A DNA stretch of 64,000 nt, taken from NCBI GenBank assembly GCA_029060025.1, contig JAIDUV010000069.1, positions 1-64,000 on the forward strand, written 5' to 3'. Shown here in pieces: positions 9,612-19,190 of this stretch. The stretch's first letter is position 1. Each line of letters starts with the position of its first letter. The notes under the pieces are model-generated. The model ran no database searches. It was not told the origin of the DNA and saw only the letters and a program-made list of their open reading frames with translations. The DNA is from Clostridia bacterium. Lineage in GTDB: Bacteria; Bacillota; Clostridia; Christensenellales; UBA3700. The position numbers and the translations under genes were made by a program.

Positions 9612-11940
9612 TATTAAGGTCGCTTTGGCAGGCAATCCCAACTGCGGAAAGACTACGCTTTTCAACGCTTTGACTGGCGCAACGGCGCACGTTGGCAACT
9701 GGACTGGCGTAACAGTAGAGAAATTGGAGGGTACGTATAGAGATAGAAAGAGCGATTTGAGAATCGACATTGTGGATTTGCCGGGTATTTACTCGCTTTC
9801 TCCATATTCGCCGGAAGAAGTCGTATCGCGCGATTATATACTTTCGCAGGATGCGGACGTAATACTCAACATTATTGACGCGACGAATTTGCAACGCAAC
9901 CTATATTTGACGACTCAACTTTTGGAGATAGGAATGCCTATGGTTGTGGCGCTCAATATGGCAGACTGCTTGAGAGCCAACGGCGAGCGAATTGACGTCA
10001 AAGAACTGTCGCAAAAATTGGGCGTGCCGGTAGTTGCAATATCTGCGCTTAAGCAAAAAGGGCTTAAAGAACTTATGCAAGCCGTCAAGGAACAAAAGGG
10101 CGTTGAGCGCGAGGCAATATCTTTTATATCTTCCGGTATACTCAAAGAGAGCGTCGACGAAATAATGTTGCTTTTGGAAGATAGCAAGCACAAACTCTTT
10201 GACAGTGTCAAACTTGTCGAAGGCGATAAACTTATGGAAGAAAAGTATCAATCGCTTTCTGCGCAAATCAAAGAGATAAAGGAGAAAAACCAGGAAGCGC
10301 AAAAGAGGTACAATGGCAATTTCGAAACCTGCGTTGCCGATCAAAGGTATCAATATATCAATGATAATTTCAGCGGCATTATTACATCCGACAGAGAAAA
10401 ACCTGCGCTGTCCAAGAGCGATAAGGCGGACAAGGTGCTTACGCATAAATTTTGGGGTATACCGATATTTTTGTTGATCATATTCGCTATATTCCATCTT
10501 ACTTTTAGTGAAAACTTATTCTATTTGTCGGCAGTTATTCCCGACGGAGCGTTTAAAGATGTAAATACGTTTTCTTCTCTATTCGTAGATACAGAATACG
10601 AAGAAGACGAAGAGGGAAATATCTCGGGCGCAAATTCTATTAAATCACCTGGCGTGTTCTTGCAAGGCTTAGTAGAAGAACTGGGAGAACTCGTCAACGG
10701 CGCAAGAGAAGTCGAAGATATTGTCGATGAGAATGGTGACCCTGTCTTGGATGAAAACGGCGAACCAATGCAAGAAGTTGTTGAAGAGGGCGGATGGATA
10801 CCGCGGTTGCTTAAAGATGCTCCCGATTGGGCGTACGGCGTGATTTGTGACGGCGTTTTGGCAGGCGTGTTTGGAGTACTGTCATTCATACCTCAGATAA
10901 TGTTGTTGTTCATATTCTTGACAATACTTGAAGATACCGGATATATGGCAAGAGTTGCCTTCATTATGGATAGAGCGTTCAGGCGCATAGGCTTGTCGGG
11001 AAAATCCTTTATGCCGCTTCTTATGTGCTTTGGCTGCGCTGTGCCGGGAATTATGGCTACGCGTACTATTGAAAACGACAAGGAGAGACGCTCGACTATA
11101 TTGCTTGCCCCATTCTTCTCTTGCGGAGCAAAAAGTCCTATATGGTATGCTTTTGCGGCAGTTTTGGCGACCACGGTCGGTTGGAACAGCGAGTTGACCG
11201 TCTTCGGTATGTATATCATAGGTATAGTCGTTGCGATGGTTGCGGCGCTGATACTCAAGAAAGTCAGCGGACAAAAGGGCGTAACTCCTTTTATTATGGA
11301 ACTTCCGACGTATCACACTCCGCAATTCAAGAGCGTTACGATACATATCTGGCAAAAACTCAAACACTTTGTGTTCCGCGCAGGTACTGTCATCGCGGCG
11401 TCGACGATAATAATATGGTATTTGCTCAACTTCAATTTCAAATTCCAGATGGTGGGCGAAGAGGGCAGTATTCTTGCAATCGTAGGCGGTTGGTTTGAAT
11501 GGCTGTTCAAGCCTCTTGGTTTTGGAGATTGGAAATATATAGTGGCTGCAGTCACTGGACTTATTGCAAAAGAAGAAGTTGTATCTTCGATCGAAGTACT
11601 CTCTGGCAGCGTCGAGGCGTTTGTATCAATGAGTGGAGTGACGACGGCAGGCGTAGTATCGTTTATGGCGTTCAACTTGCTGACAGTGCCTTGTATGGCG
11701 GCAGTCGGCGCGGCTTCCGGCGAACTTGGCTCAGCAAAACGTACGGCTCTTGCAGTACTATTCTGGATACTCACTTCATACGTCGTATCAATGATGATTT
11801 ATCTGGTTGGCACGTATTGGTGGACGGTGTTTATCTTTGCAGCAGTAATAGCAGGTATTATTATAGCGGCGCATTTTATCAACAAAAAGCGTTTTGCAAA
11901 AAACGATATGAATAATACGGAGGCGTCAAAAAATGCTTAG
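9580..11940 (+). CDS. feoB: ferrous iron transport protein B
   Basis: GNPNCGKTTLFNALTG P-loop, DLPGIYSLSPYSPEE, Fe transport core. Confidence 0.95.
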   Translation: MKKSRQTKRCDIKVALAGNPNCGKTTLFNALTGATAHVGNWTGVTVEKLEGTYRDRKSDLRIDIVDLPGIYSLSPYSPEEVVSRDYILSQDADVILNIIDATNLQRNLYLTTQLLEIGMPMVVALNMADCLRANGERIDVKELSQKLGVPVVAISALKQKGLKELMQAVKEQKGVEREAISFISSGILKESVDEIMLLLEDSKHKLFDSVKLVEGDKLMEEKYQSLSAQIKEIKEKNQEAQKRYNGNFETCVADQRYQYINDNFSGIITSDREKPALSKSDKADKVLTHKFWGIPIFLLIIFAIFHLTFSENLFYLSAVIPDGAFKDVNTFSSLFVDTEYEEDEEGNISGANSIKSPGVFLQGLVEELGELVNGAREVEDIVDENGDPVLDENGEPMQEVVEEGGWIPRLLKDAPDWAYGVICDGVLAGVFGVLSFIPQIMLLFIFLTILEDTGYMARVAFIMDRAFRRIGLSGKSFMPLLMCFGCAVPGIMATRTIENDKERRSTILLAPFFSCGAKSPIWYAFAAVLATTVGWNSELTVFGMYIIGIVVAMVAALILKKVSGQKGVTPFIMELPTYHTPQFKSVTIHIWQKLKHFVFRAGTVIAASTIIIWYLLNFNFKFQMVGEEGSILAIVGGWFEWLFKPLGFGDWKYIVAAVTGLIAKEEVVSSIEVLSGSVEAFVSMSGVTTAGVVSFMAFNLLTVPCMAAVGAASGELGSAKRTALAVLFWILTSYVVSMMIYLVGTYWWTVFIFAAVIAGIIIAAHFINKKRFAKNDMNNTEASKNA

Positions 11941-12139
11941 TTTATTGTGCGCAAGCGTTGCGGAAATCGTCGTAGGTATCGTCGTTGCAGTAATTATTGT
12001 ATGCGGTTTCGGCGGATATATCGGATATAAGATATGGGCGAAGAAACACGGTAAATGCGGTTGCGGTTGTGACTGCGGAAGTTGTTCGGGGTGCGGAATA
12101 TGTCCGTCTGCAAACAAGCAAAATGATAAATCGAAATAG
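11933..12139 (+). CDS. FeoB-associated Cys-rich membrane protein
   Basis: N-terminal TM plus CGCGCDCGSCSGCGIC tail directly after feoB. Confidence 0.8.
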   Translation: MLSLLCASVAEIVVGIVVAVIIVCGFGGYIGYKIWAKKHGKCGCGCDCGSCSGCGICPSANKQNDKSK

Positions 12140-12170
12140 ACCTTGTGCGAGTGTTAGAATCCAATACAAT

Positions 12171-12208
12171 GTCATTTCGACCGAAGTGAAGAAATCTCTA
12201 CATTTTAA
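12171..12208. repeat. partial copy of dispersed ATGTCATTTCGACC repeat
   Basis: ATGTCATTTCGACCGAAGTGAAGAAATCTC. Confidence 0.6.
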
Positions 12209-12325
12209 AAATTTCTTCACTTTTACTGATTACTTTAAATTTACCTCCCAAATATATGATTACGTTTAGCAAATACTCGCGGTATTATACTGCGAGTATT
12301 TGCATTAAGTATGATAAAATAAAAA

Positions 12326-12340
12326 TGATAATCATTATTA
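12326..12340. promoter_or_regulatory. Fur/PerR box TGATAATCATTATTA
   Basis: 14/15 match to the 7-1-7 consensus TGATAATnATTATCA upstream of a Fur family gene. Confidence 0.8.
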
Positions 12341-12394
12341 TTTTATGAATTTGCTTGACAGACATTATTTTATAGTGCTACTATAGATTTGCAA

Positions 12395-12772
12395 ATGGCA
12401 AATTTTTCTTCGCGCCGACAAGCCGTGCTTGAGGTAATTCAAAAAATGAGATGTCATCCGTCTGCGGATATGATATACGAGGAATGTCGCAAGACTATCC
12501 CAAATATCTCTCTTGCTACGGTGTATCGCAACTTAGCGTATCTTGAAGAGCAAGGCGAGTTGGGCAGAGTGATTGGCGCAGGAGAAAAGGAGAGATACGA
12601 CGTCGAACTTGATACGCACTGTCACGTGATATGCGATAAGTGTGGCAGGATAGTCGATATGGATTATCCGCAAGAATTAAAGGACGTTCTCGACGGCTGT
12701 CGCGACGGTATGGGACTGACGAGATACGCTTTGAGTTTTTATAATACTTGCGAAGATTGCAAGCACAAATGA
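12395..12772 (+). CDS. Fur family transcriptional regulator (Fur/PerR)
   Basis: HPSADMIYEECRKTIPNISLATVYRNL winged helix; CDKCG and CEDCK zinc motifs. Confidence 0.9.
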   Translation: MANFSSRRQAVLEVIQKMRCHPSADMIYEECRKTIPNISLATVYRNLAYLEEQGELGRVIGAGEKERYDVELDTHCHVICDKCGRIVDMDYPQELKDVLDGCRDGMGLTRYALSFYNTCEDCKHK

Positions 12773-12833
12773 GTTATTCGCGGTTTATACCGAAAATAAT
12801 TAGAAATCATATATTAAACGGAGGTAATTTATT

Positions 12834-13376
12834 ATGGCAAAATACGTATGCACAGTGTGCGGTTACGTTCACGAAGGAGACAGAGCTCCCGACAAGTGTC
12901 CACAATGCAAAGCAAGTGGAGAAAAGTTTAAAAAATCAGAAGGCGAATTGTCCTGGGCTTGCGAGCATATCGTAGGCAGTGCAAAGGGCTATGACAAAGA
13001 AGTCGTCAAAGGTTTGATCGACAACTTCAACGGCGAGTGCGCAGAAGTAGGTATGTACCTCGCTATGTCAAGACAGGCAGATAGAGAGGGGTATCCAGAC
13101 GTAGCAGAGGCTTTCAAGAGATATGCTTTTGAAGAGGCAGAACACGCTGCTAAGTTTGCAGAACTTCTCGGCGACGTTTTGACGAATAGCACTGCTAAGA
13201 ATGTCAAGATGCGTATGGAAGCAGAAAACGGCGCTTGCGCAGGTAAGTTGGAACTTGCTAAACTTGCAAAACAACTCGGTTACGACGATGTGCACGACAC
13301 CGTTCACGAAATGGCTAAGGACGAGGCTAGACACGGTTGCGGTTTCAAAGGCCTTTACGAGAAGTACTTTAAGTAA
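12834..13376 (+). CDS. reverse rubrerythrin (N-terminal rubredoxin-like domain plus diiron domain)
   Basis: N-terminal CTVCGY...CPQCKA, then ferritin-like EEAEHAAKF...[13 protein letters not shown]. Confidence 0.88.
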   Translation: MAKYVCTVCGYVHEGDRAPDKCPQCKASGEKFKKSEGELSWACEHIVGSAKGYDKEVVKGLIDNFNGECAEVGMYLAMSRQADREGYPDVAEAFKRYAFEEAEHAAKFAELLGDVLTNSTAKNVKMRMEAENGACAGKLELAKLAKQLGYDDVHDTVHEMAKDEARHGCGFKGLYEKYFK

Positions 13377-13398
13377 AATAATCTTCTAAAATACCAAG

Positions 13399-13426
13399 AG
13401 GATAGGTAGAAATGCCTATCCTTTTT
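13399..13426 (+). terminator. rho-independent terminator
   Basis: AGGATAGG-tagaaatg-CCTATCCT followed by T run. Confidence 0.8.
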
Positions 13427-13660
13427 GTTTTGGTAAGTGTGAAAAAAGTGGAAAGATTACTTTTGACACTAGTCAAAATATACCTAAAGTGGAAGTTGAA
13501 AAAGTGGAAAGTTTTTAAGACTTGATTTTACTACATTTTACCCAATAGAATCTAAGGTGGGGGACGATTAAAAGTAATTATCATTAGTGTTCTCCTTATA
13601 TATTAATACGGACGGCAGTTATGCCGTCCGCTAGTACCGAATTTTATATTAATAATTTTG

Positions 13661-13771
13661 TTAGTTCCTTGCACCGTTATATTCCAAATGCAATTCTTCC
13701 AAAAACCAATAGTATTTTATAAATTCGTCATACGATTTTATATCTTCAAACTGCGGTCTCTCCTTATTCAT
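13661..13771 (-). CDS. very small ORF (36 aa), hypothetical
   Basis: MNKERPQFEDIKSYDEFIKYYWFLEELHLEYNGARN; not in ORF track. Confidence 0.3.
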   Translation of the reverse strand: MNKERPQFEDIKSYDEFIKYYWFLEELHLEYNGARN

Positions 13772-13794
13772 TCTCAAATTTAATTAAATTAAAT

Positions 13795-13938
13795 TTATTT
13801 AATATTATCGTATATGTATTGAATAGGAACATCCATACGACTTGCGACCTGTTTGGGTGTCATTCCACTATCTAAAAATCGTTGGCAAACAGTTTTCATA
13901 TTTTCTCCGATCAAAACGCTTGTAATTATTTTTTTCAT
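13795..13938 (-). CDS. very small HTH-like ORF (47 aa)
   Basis: MKKIITSVLIGENMKTVCQRFLDSGMTPKQVASRMDVPIQYIYDNIK with GGAG upstream. Confidence 0.35.
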   Translation of the reverse strand: MKKIITSVLIGENMKTVCQRFLDSGMTPKQVASRMDVPIQYIYDNIK

Positions 13939-14074
13939 TATAATACGCTCCGCTAAATTACAGTTTATCGCATAGTCATCATATCATAGTAGGAAATCAA
14001 AAAGCAAGTTATTATTGACTTTATATTGCTTAATTGATATTATAATGAAAAGCATAGATAAATAGGGTATTATT

Positions 14075-14704
14075 TTGAGAAACAAACGTATTGATCGCGA
14101 ATTTAAAGAAATGTGCGAATATTCGACGGAGCAATTGCGTAATGCGAGCGCAAAAGAGCGGCTTATACACAAAATCACTTTGGCGATATTTTTGTCGGAG
14201 TTTGCATTGATTGGAGTTGGTATTATTTTGGCAGTTTTGAGACAAAATTTTATATGCTTGGGAGTCACGATAGGGATACTTATATTGACTGTGATCATAG
14301 GCGCCAAAATGGCTGCGATAAAGCGGACGTTTATCAGTATATCTATTAAATGCAGTAAGTATAATGTCAAAGACGTTGCAGAGATTATAGAGGATACGTT
14401 TGCGGAGGGTACTACTGTAAACGGTGAGTTGACAAAGGCAACAATGAAGTTTATCGTCAAAGTAAACGATACTCAATTGATTGGCTATAAAAAGTTAAAA
14501 GTAAAAAAGATAAGAAAGAAAAAAGACTTTCAGACAAACGAGGCTTTAGAAAAGAGGCTGGGCGATTTTCTAAATGATATAGAAGAAAACGGTAGAGAGT
14601 TAAATATAATGTATATCCCCAATAAGAAATATTGTGTTATTTTAGATTCGGCTGATTATATATTCAATTATTTTATTATGGATATACTTTTTGCAGAGAA
14701 ATGA
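14075..14704 (+). CDS. hypothetical protein with two TM helices
   Basis: 209 aa ORF. Confidence 0.55.
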   Translation: MRNKRIDREFKEMCEYSTEQLRNASAKERLIHKITLAIFLSEFALIGVGIILAVLRQNFICLGVTIGILILTVIIGAKMAAIKRTFISISIKCSKYNVKDVAEIIEDTFAEGTTVNGELTKATMKFIVKVNDTQLIGYKKLKVKKIRKKKDFQTNEALEKRLGDFLNDIEENGRELNIMYIPNKKYCVILDSADYIFNYFIMDILFAEK

Positions 14705-14869
14705 GGCTTAAAAGTCATAATTATATCGTGTAGATTCTACATAAAATCGGTAAAATTTACATATTTAATGCTAATTGTGCAAAAAAATATAGTTAATTAT
14801 TTTTACTAACACAATATAATAAATATGATACGCATATATGCGCGGTAAATATATTTTGTCGGAGGCATT

Positions 14870-15919
14870 ATGAATATGGGGTTGTTGCTTGGAGCAAGTT
14901 TAGATTTTTGGGGCGTTGCAGCGCAGGCGTCGTTGTTGATTGTAGGATTCGTGATGCTGATCAAAGGCGCAGATTGGTTTGTTGACGGCGCGTCTATGAT
15001 TGCAAAAAAATTCGGTATACCTCAGATTGTCATTGGTCTGACTATCGTTGCTTTTGGTACTAGCGCGCCTGAGGCGGCTATCAGTATCACGTCGGCGGTC
15101 AAGGGTAGCGCAGGACTTGCGATAGGTAATATACTCGGCTCAAATATTATGAATATATTTCTAATACTTGGACTATGCGCATTGTTCACTCCGCTTGCTG
15201 TGCAGAAAAATACGCTTTATATAGAGATACCGTTTGTGGTGGTCATATCTTCCGCGCTTATGATAATGGGCGTAATCGGCAATCAGTTGGGATGGATAGA
15301 CGGATTGATTTTGTGGCTGTTCTTTATTGCGTTTTTCGTATATTTGATTATTCTTTCCAAAAAGAATAAAAATGCTATGCCCGAATTGCAGGAGAGTAAT
15401 TCCAGCGAAGATAAAGAAGAGGAAAAGTCACAAAATAAGGGCGTTGAGATTGCTAAAATGCTTGGCAAACTTGCAGTAGGTATTGCGCTCGTAGTCCTCG
15501 GCTCGCAAGCCGTAGTAAACGGAGCCAAGACAATTGCGTCTGGCTTTGGTATGTCGGAGAGCCTCATCGGCTTGACTATTGTTGCTTTTGGTACGTCCCT
15601 GCCAGAACTTGTCACGTCTTTGACAGCGGCAAGAAAGGGCGAAGCAGATCTTGCGATAGGCAATATCGTGGGCAGTAACATTTTCAATGTCCTGTTCGTT
15701 CTTGGCACGTCGTCTCTTATATCAGCAATTGCTTACGATACCAATTGGATAAGCGGCTTTATGATTGACAATATTATGGCAATCGTTGCGACATTAGTGT
15801 TGTTCTTGTGTATTTTTCTCACAAAGGACAAAAAACTTAAGCGCGCCGGAGGCGTAACTATGCTTGTATTGTACGCAGGATATTTTGCTTGGATAGTCGC
15901 AAAAGACTTCATTTGGTAG
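14870..15919 (+). CDS. calcium/sodium antiporter (CaCA family)
   Basis: Duplicated alpha-repeat motifs GTSAPEAAISITSA and GTSLPELVTSLTA. Confidence 0.92.
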   Translation: MNMGLLLGASLDFWGVAAQASLLIVGFVMLIKGADWFVDGASMIAKKFGIPQIVIGLTIVAFGTSAPEAAISITSAVKGSAGLAIGNILGSNIMNIFLILGLCALFTPLAVQKNTLYIEIPFVVVISSALMIMGVIGNQLGWIDGLILWLFFIAFFVYLIILSKKNKNAMPELQESNSSEDKEEEKSQNKGVEIAKMLGKLAVGIALVVLGSQAVVNGAKTIASGFGMSESLIGLTIVAFGTSLPELVTSLTAARKGEADLAIGNIVGSNIFNVLFVLGTSSLISAIAYDTNWISGFMIDNIMAIVATLVLFLCIFLTKDKKLKRAGGVTMLVLYAGYFAWIVAKDFIW

Positions 15920-16042
15920 AAGTTTGATATAATCCGTCGTATGGAGTGCAAATTTAATTTGCTTAAGACACGCAGGGCATTTAGTGCGAAGCACTCACGT
16001 TATTATTGTCAAGGTATTTACGTTATTTAAGTCAAGTAATTA

Positions 16043-16075
16043 CGTCATTTCGTGCGAAGTCGAGAAATATCCTAC
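16043..16075. repeat. partial copy of dispersed repeat
   Basis: ACGTCATTTCGTGCGAAGTCGAGAAATATC. Confidence 0.5.
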
Positions 16076-16255
16076 TGTATAACAAGATTTTTTACAAAAA
16101 TATCAAAAAACTGTAAAAAACCTCTAAAAATGATTTGACATTTAATTAGTTTTTTATTAAAATTACTTGGTAAAGCAGTTATGTTGAAGAACTAGCCCCT
16201 CTGATACTTAACGACCTAACAATAATTATAACAACTACAATGGAGGGTTTTATCC

Positions 16256-16687
16256 GTGAATAAGACATATATGGCAAAACCTGAGGATATTAAGGAAAAG
16301 TGGTATGTCGTTGACGCAACCGATATGGTACTCGGTAGACTTGCTAGCAACGTTGCCAACGTTCTCAGAGGAAAGAATAAGCCTATTTATACGCCAAACG
16401 TAGATTGCGGTGATCACGTCATCATCGTCAATTGCGCCAACGTAAGATTGACCGGTAAAAAATTGGAGAAGAAGGTACACATTCACCACTCCGGATATAT
16501 CGGCGGTCTCAAAGAGATTCAATACAAGAAGTTGATGGCAGAAAAGCCGGAAAGAGCAGTTATGCTTGCTGTAAAGGGAATGCTCCCCAAGAACTCACTC
16601 GGCAGAAAACAACTCACCAAGTTGCGTTGCTATGCTGGCGCTGAGCACAACCAACAGGCGCAAAAGCCAGAAGATTTGAAGTTTTAA
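16256..16687 (+). CDS. rplM: 50S ribosomal protein L13
   Basis: [19 protein letters not shown]...[15 protein letters not shown] start with GGAGGG RBS. Confidence 0.96.
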   Translation: MNKTYMAKPEDIKEKWYVVDATDMVLGRLASNVANVLRGKNKPIYTPNVDCGDHVIIVNCANVRLTGKKLEKKVHIHHSGYIGGLKEIQYKKLMAEKPERAVMLAVKGMLPKNSLGRKQLTKLRCYAGAEHNQQAQKPEDLKF

Positions 16688-16703
16688 TAAGGAGTAATGA
16701 CAA

Positions 16704-17117
16704 ATGGCTACGAAGAAGACTAAGAAAAAAGTTCAATTCTGGGGAACCGGAAGAAGAAAGAAGGCTATCGCAAGAGTCAGACTTATTCCTGACGGCAGCG
16801 GCGCTATTACCATCAACAAGAGAAGTCTCGACGAATATTTCGGTCTTGACACTCTCAAACTTATCGTGCGTCAACCCCTTGAATTGACAGGCAACACCGC
16901 AAAGTATGACATTATCGTCAACGTACACGGCGGCGGTTTTACAGGTCAAGCAGGCGCAATCAGACACGGTATCTCAAGAGCGTTGGTACTCGCAGACGAA
17001 GAGACCAAGCCGGCATTGAAAAAGGCAGGTTTCTTGACGAGAGATCCGAGAGCAAAAGAAAGAAAGAAATACGGTCTCAAAAAAGCAAGAAGAGCACCGC
17101 AGTTCTCAAAGAGATAA
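16704..17117 (+). CDS. rpsI: 30S ribosomal protein S9
   Basis: [14 protein letters not shown]...C-terminal [17 protein letters not shown]. Confidence 0.97.
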   Translation: MATKKTKKKVQFWGTGRRKKAIARVRLIPDGSGAITINKRSLDEYFGLDTLKLIVRQPLELTGNTAKYDIIVNVHGGGFTGQAGAIRHGISRALVLADEETKPALKKAGFLTRDPRAKERKKYGLKKARRAPQFSKR

Positions 17118-17137
17118 TCTTATCAATCAAATTATCA

Positions 17138-17165
17138 AAAGCCCCGAATTTTCGGGGCTTTATTT
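17138..17165 (+). terminator. rho-independent terminator after rpsI
   Basis: AAAGCCCCGAATTTTCGGGGCTTTATTTT. Confidence 0.9.
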
Positions 17166-17257
17166 TGTGATGCAAAAGTATTATAATGTAAAAAGACCAA
17201 ACTTCAACTCTATTTTTTATTTTGTCATTATCATTTCTCTAACTTTTTACAATTTTC

Positions 17258-17358
17258 ATTTGGAGGTTAGTGCTAATCACTGGAGGGTAAAACTTCTGGA
17301 TACCGTACGTACTCAATCCAAAGTTAAAGAGTTGTACAAATCACTAGAGTACTAAAAT
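17258..17358 (-). repeat. two decayed CRISPR repeats flanking a 29-nt spacer-like segment
   Basis: 17323-17358 matches the 36-nt repeat at 30/36; 17258-17293 keeps ..AATCACTgGAG..TAAAAC; gap of 29 nt matches spacer size. Confidence 0.75.
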
Positions 17359-17415
17359 GCTTTGGTCTCTTAGCACGCTACTGAAATTTTCATTTCCAAA
17401 AAATCTCCATTTTTC

Positions 17416-17444
17416 TTGACTTTCAAAAAGCAAGCAAATATAAT
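17416..17444 (+). promoter_or_regulatory. promoter TTGACT-17-TATAAT for candidate ncRNA
   Basis: Near-perfect hexamers with 17-nt spacing inside the CRISPR trailer. Confidence 0.7.
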
Positions 17445-17450
17445 ATTTAT

Positions 17451-17546
17451 AAAGAAAGTGATTGGCTCGGTGTTATGGTCTATCTATTTCGTCCTTGTAG
17501 CCCCCACGCAAATAAGCATTTTTGGCTCGTGGCACTTTCTTTTTTT
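17451..17546 (+). ncRNA. candidate structured small RNA, unknown family
   Basis: 5' AAAGAAAGTG is the perfect complement of 3' CACTTTCTTT, followed by T run; inner hairpin CCACG/CGTGG; consensus promoter upstream. Confidence 0.5.
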
Positions 17547-17640
17547 ATATCCAAAATTACTCGATTACTTATTTTTCTTTCCTTGGCGTTTTTTATATTG
17601 TCACTGTCCACCTGTAGCAGGGATTTTTTTATGAGGCAAG

Positions 17641-19190
17641 GTTGAAGTGTAGTACGAATCACTAGAGTACTAAAACTAACGCCACATTTTACATATCTCT
17701 CAATTTGTTAGAGTGTGGTACGAATCACTAGAGTACTAAAACCAAAAAATCACACTCTGCTGAATTGTAAAGGTTAGAGTATGGTACGAATCACTAGAGT
17801 ACTAAAACTACTCGGATATAATGCGACGTTAAATCTTAGTTAGAGTATGGTACGAATCACTAGAGTACTAAAACCTACCTGTCTATATATCGTCGTATTC
17901 TCCGGTTAGAGTATGGTACGAATCACTAGAGTACTAAAACTGATAAAAATACGGTTTACAACTTCTGCTGGTTAGAGTATGGTACGAATCACTAGAGTAC
18001 TAAAACGCACCCTAATGGACATTTCCGTGCTACGGAGTTAGAGTATGGTACGAATCACTAGAGTACTAAAACAAGGACCACCGGGACCCGAAGGACCTCA
18101 AGTTAGAGTATGGTACGAATCACTAGAGTACTAAAACCGTAAGTTCATATAACTGTGCCGATAAATTGTTAGAGTATGGTACGAATCACTAGAGTACTAA
18201 AACGTCTTTTGTGCAAGATGACGTAATCTCATGTTAGAGTATGGTACGAATCACTAGAGTACTAAAACATTGCATTGGCTGTAGAGATAGATAGTTGGTT
18301 AGAGTATGGTACGAATCACTAGAGTACTAAAACACATTACAGAAAATACCTTAATAAAGTTCTGTTAGAGTATGGTACGAATCACTAGAGTACTAAAACA
18401 CTTACAAGCGGTTATAAAAGCGGTTGACAGTTAGAGTATGGTACGAATCACTAGAGTACTAAAACCCTCACGAGCGATTTTTACTCTTTCGTCAAGTTAG
18501 AGTATGGTACGAATCACTAGAGTACTAAAACATTAGAGAGGTGTTAAGACGAATTGAAAATGTTAGAGTATGGTACGAATCACTAGAGTACTAAAACATT
18601 GCTTTAGCAGTAGAAATAGATACCGCTGTTAGAGTATGGTACGAATCACTAGAGTACTAAAACCAAAGACTTAGAAGAAGAACAATTAAAAGAGTTAGAG
18701 TATGGTACGAATCACTAGAGTACTAAAACCTACAGAAATACTTAATTGTCGCTGGCGCTGTTAGAGTATGGTACGAATCACTAGAGTACTAAAACATAGA
18801 AGTCCTGTAGATAGAGTTATGAAGTGTTAGAGTATGGTACGAATCACTAGAGTACTAAAACTCACCTGCGGCTATAAACACCGCTGTGCCTGTTAGAGTA
18901 TGGTACGAATCACTAGAGTACTAAAACGGAAACATAGCATCCTCAAATGTCTCGTCAGTTAGAGTATGGTACGAATCACTAGAGTACTAAAACTCTATAC
19001 GGCTGTTGTACAACCTTGAGAGAGTTAGAGTATGGTACGAATCACTAGAGTACTAAAACATACACGATGTATTTTGTTACCGAAGTAAGTTAGAGTATGG
19101 TACGAATCACTAGAGTACTAAAACTTGCTGTGGCGCAATATGAAGTATGACGGTGTTAGAGTATGGTACGAATCACTAGAGTACTAAAAC
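17641..19190 (-). CRISPR. type II-A CRISPR array, 24 repeats of 36 nt, 23 spacers of about 29-30 nt
   Basis: Consensus (plus) GTTAGAGTATGGTACGAATCACTAGAGTACTAAAAC, i.e. GTTTTAGTACTCTAGTGATTCGTACCATACTCTAAC on the transcribed minus strand; repeat degeneracy at the 17641 end marks the trailer. Confidence 0.99.

Noticed and set aside
9901-10497. 198-aa minus-strand ORF and other ORFs antisense to feoB
   Set aside because: Shadow ORFs; feoB is unambiguous on the plus strand.
16130-16255. Possible L13 ribosomal leader motif upstream of rplM
   Set aside because: I cannot match the known leader structures with confidence by eye; needs an Rfam scan.
17547-17556. 8/9 match (TATCCAAAA) to the PAM-proximal end of the decayed spacer guide (TATCCAGAA), as a possible CreA-like target
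   Set aside because: Such a match is likely by chance in about 600 strand-positions of AT-rich DNA, and it lies downstream of the RNA terminator, not at its promoter.
17416-17634. 72-aa ORF in the CRISPR trailer
   Set aside because: Hydrophobic composition is expected from T-rich DNA, the start is a TTG inside the predicted -35 box, and there is no good Shine-Dalgarno. I favour the structured RNA reading but mention the peptide in the finding.
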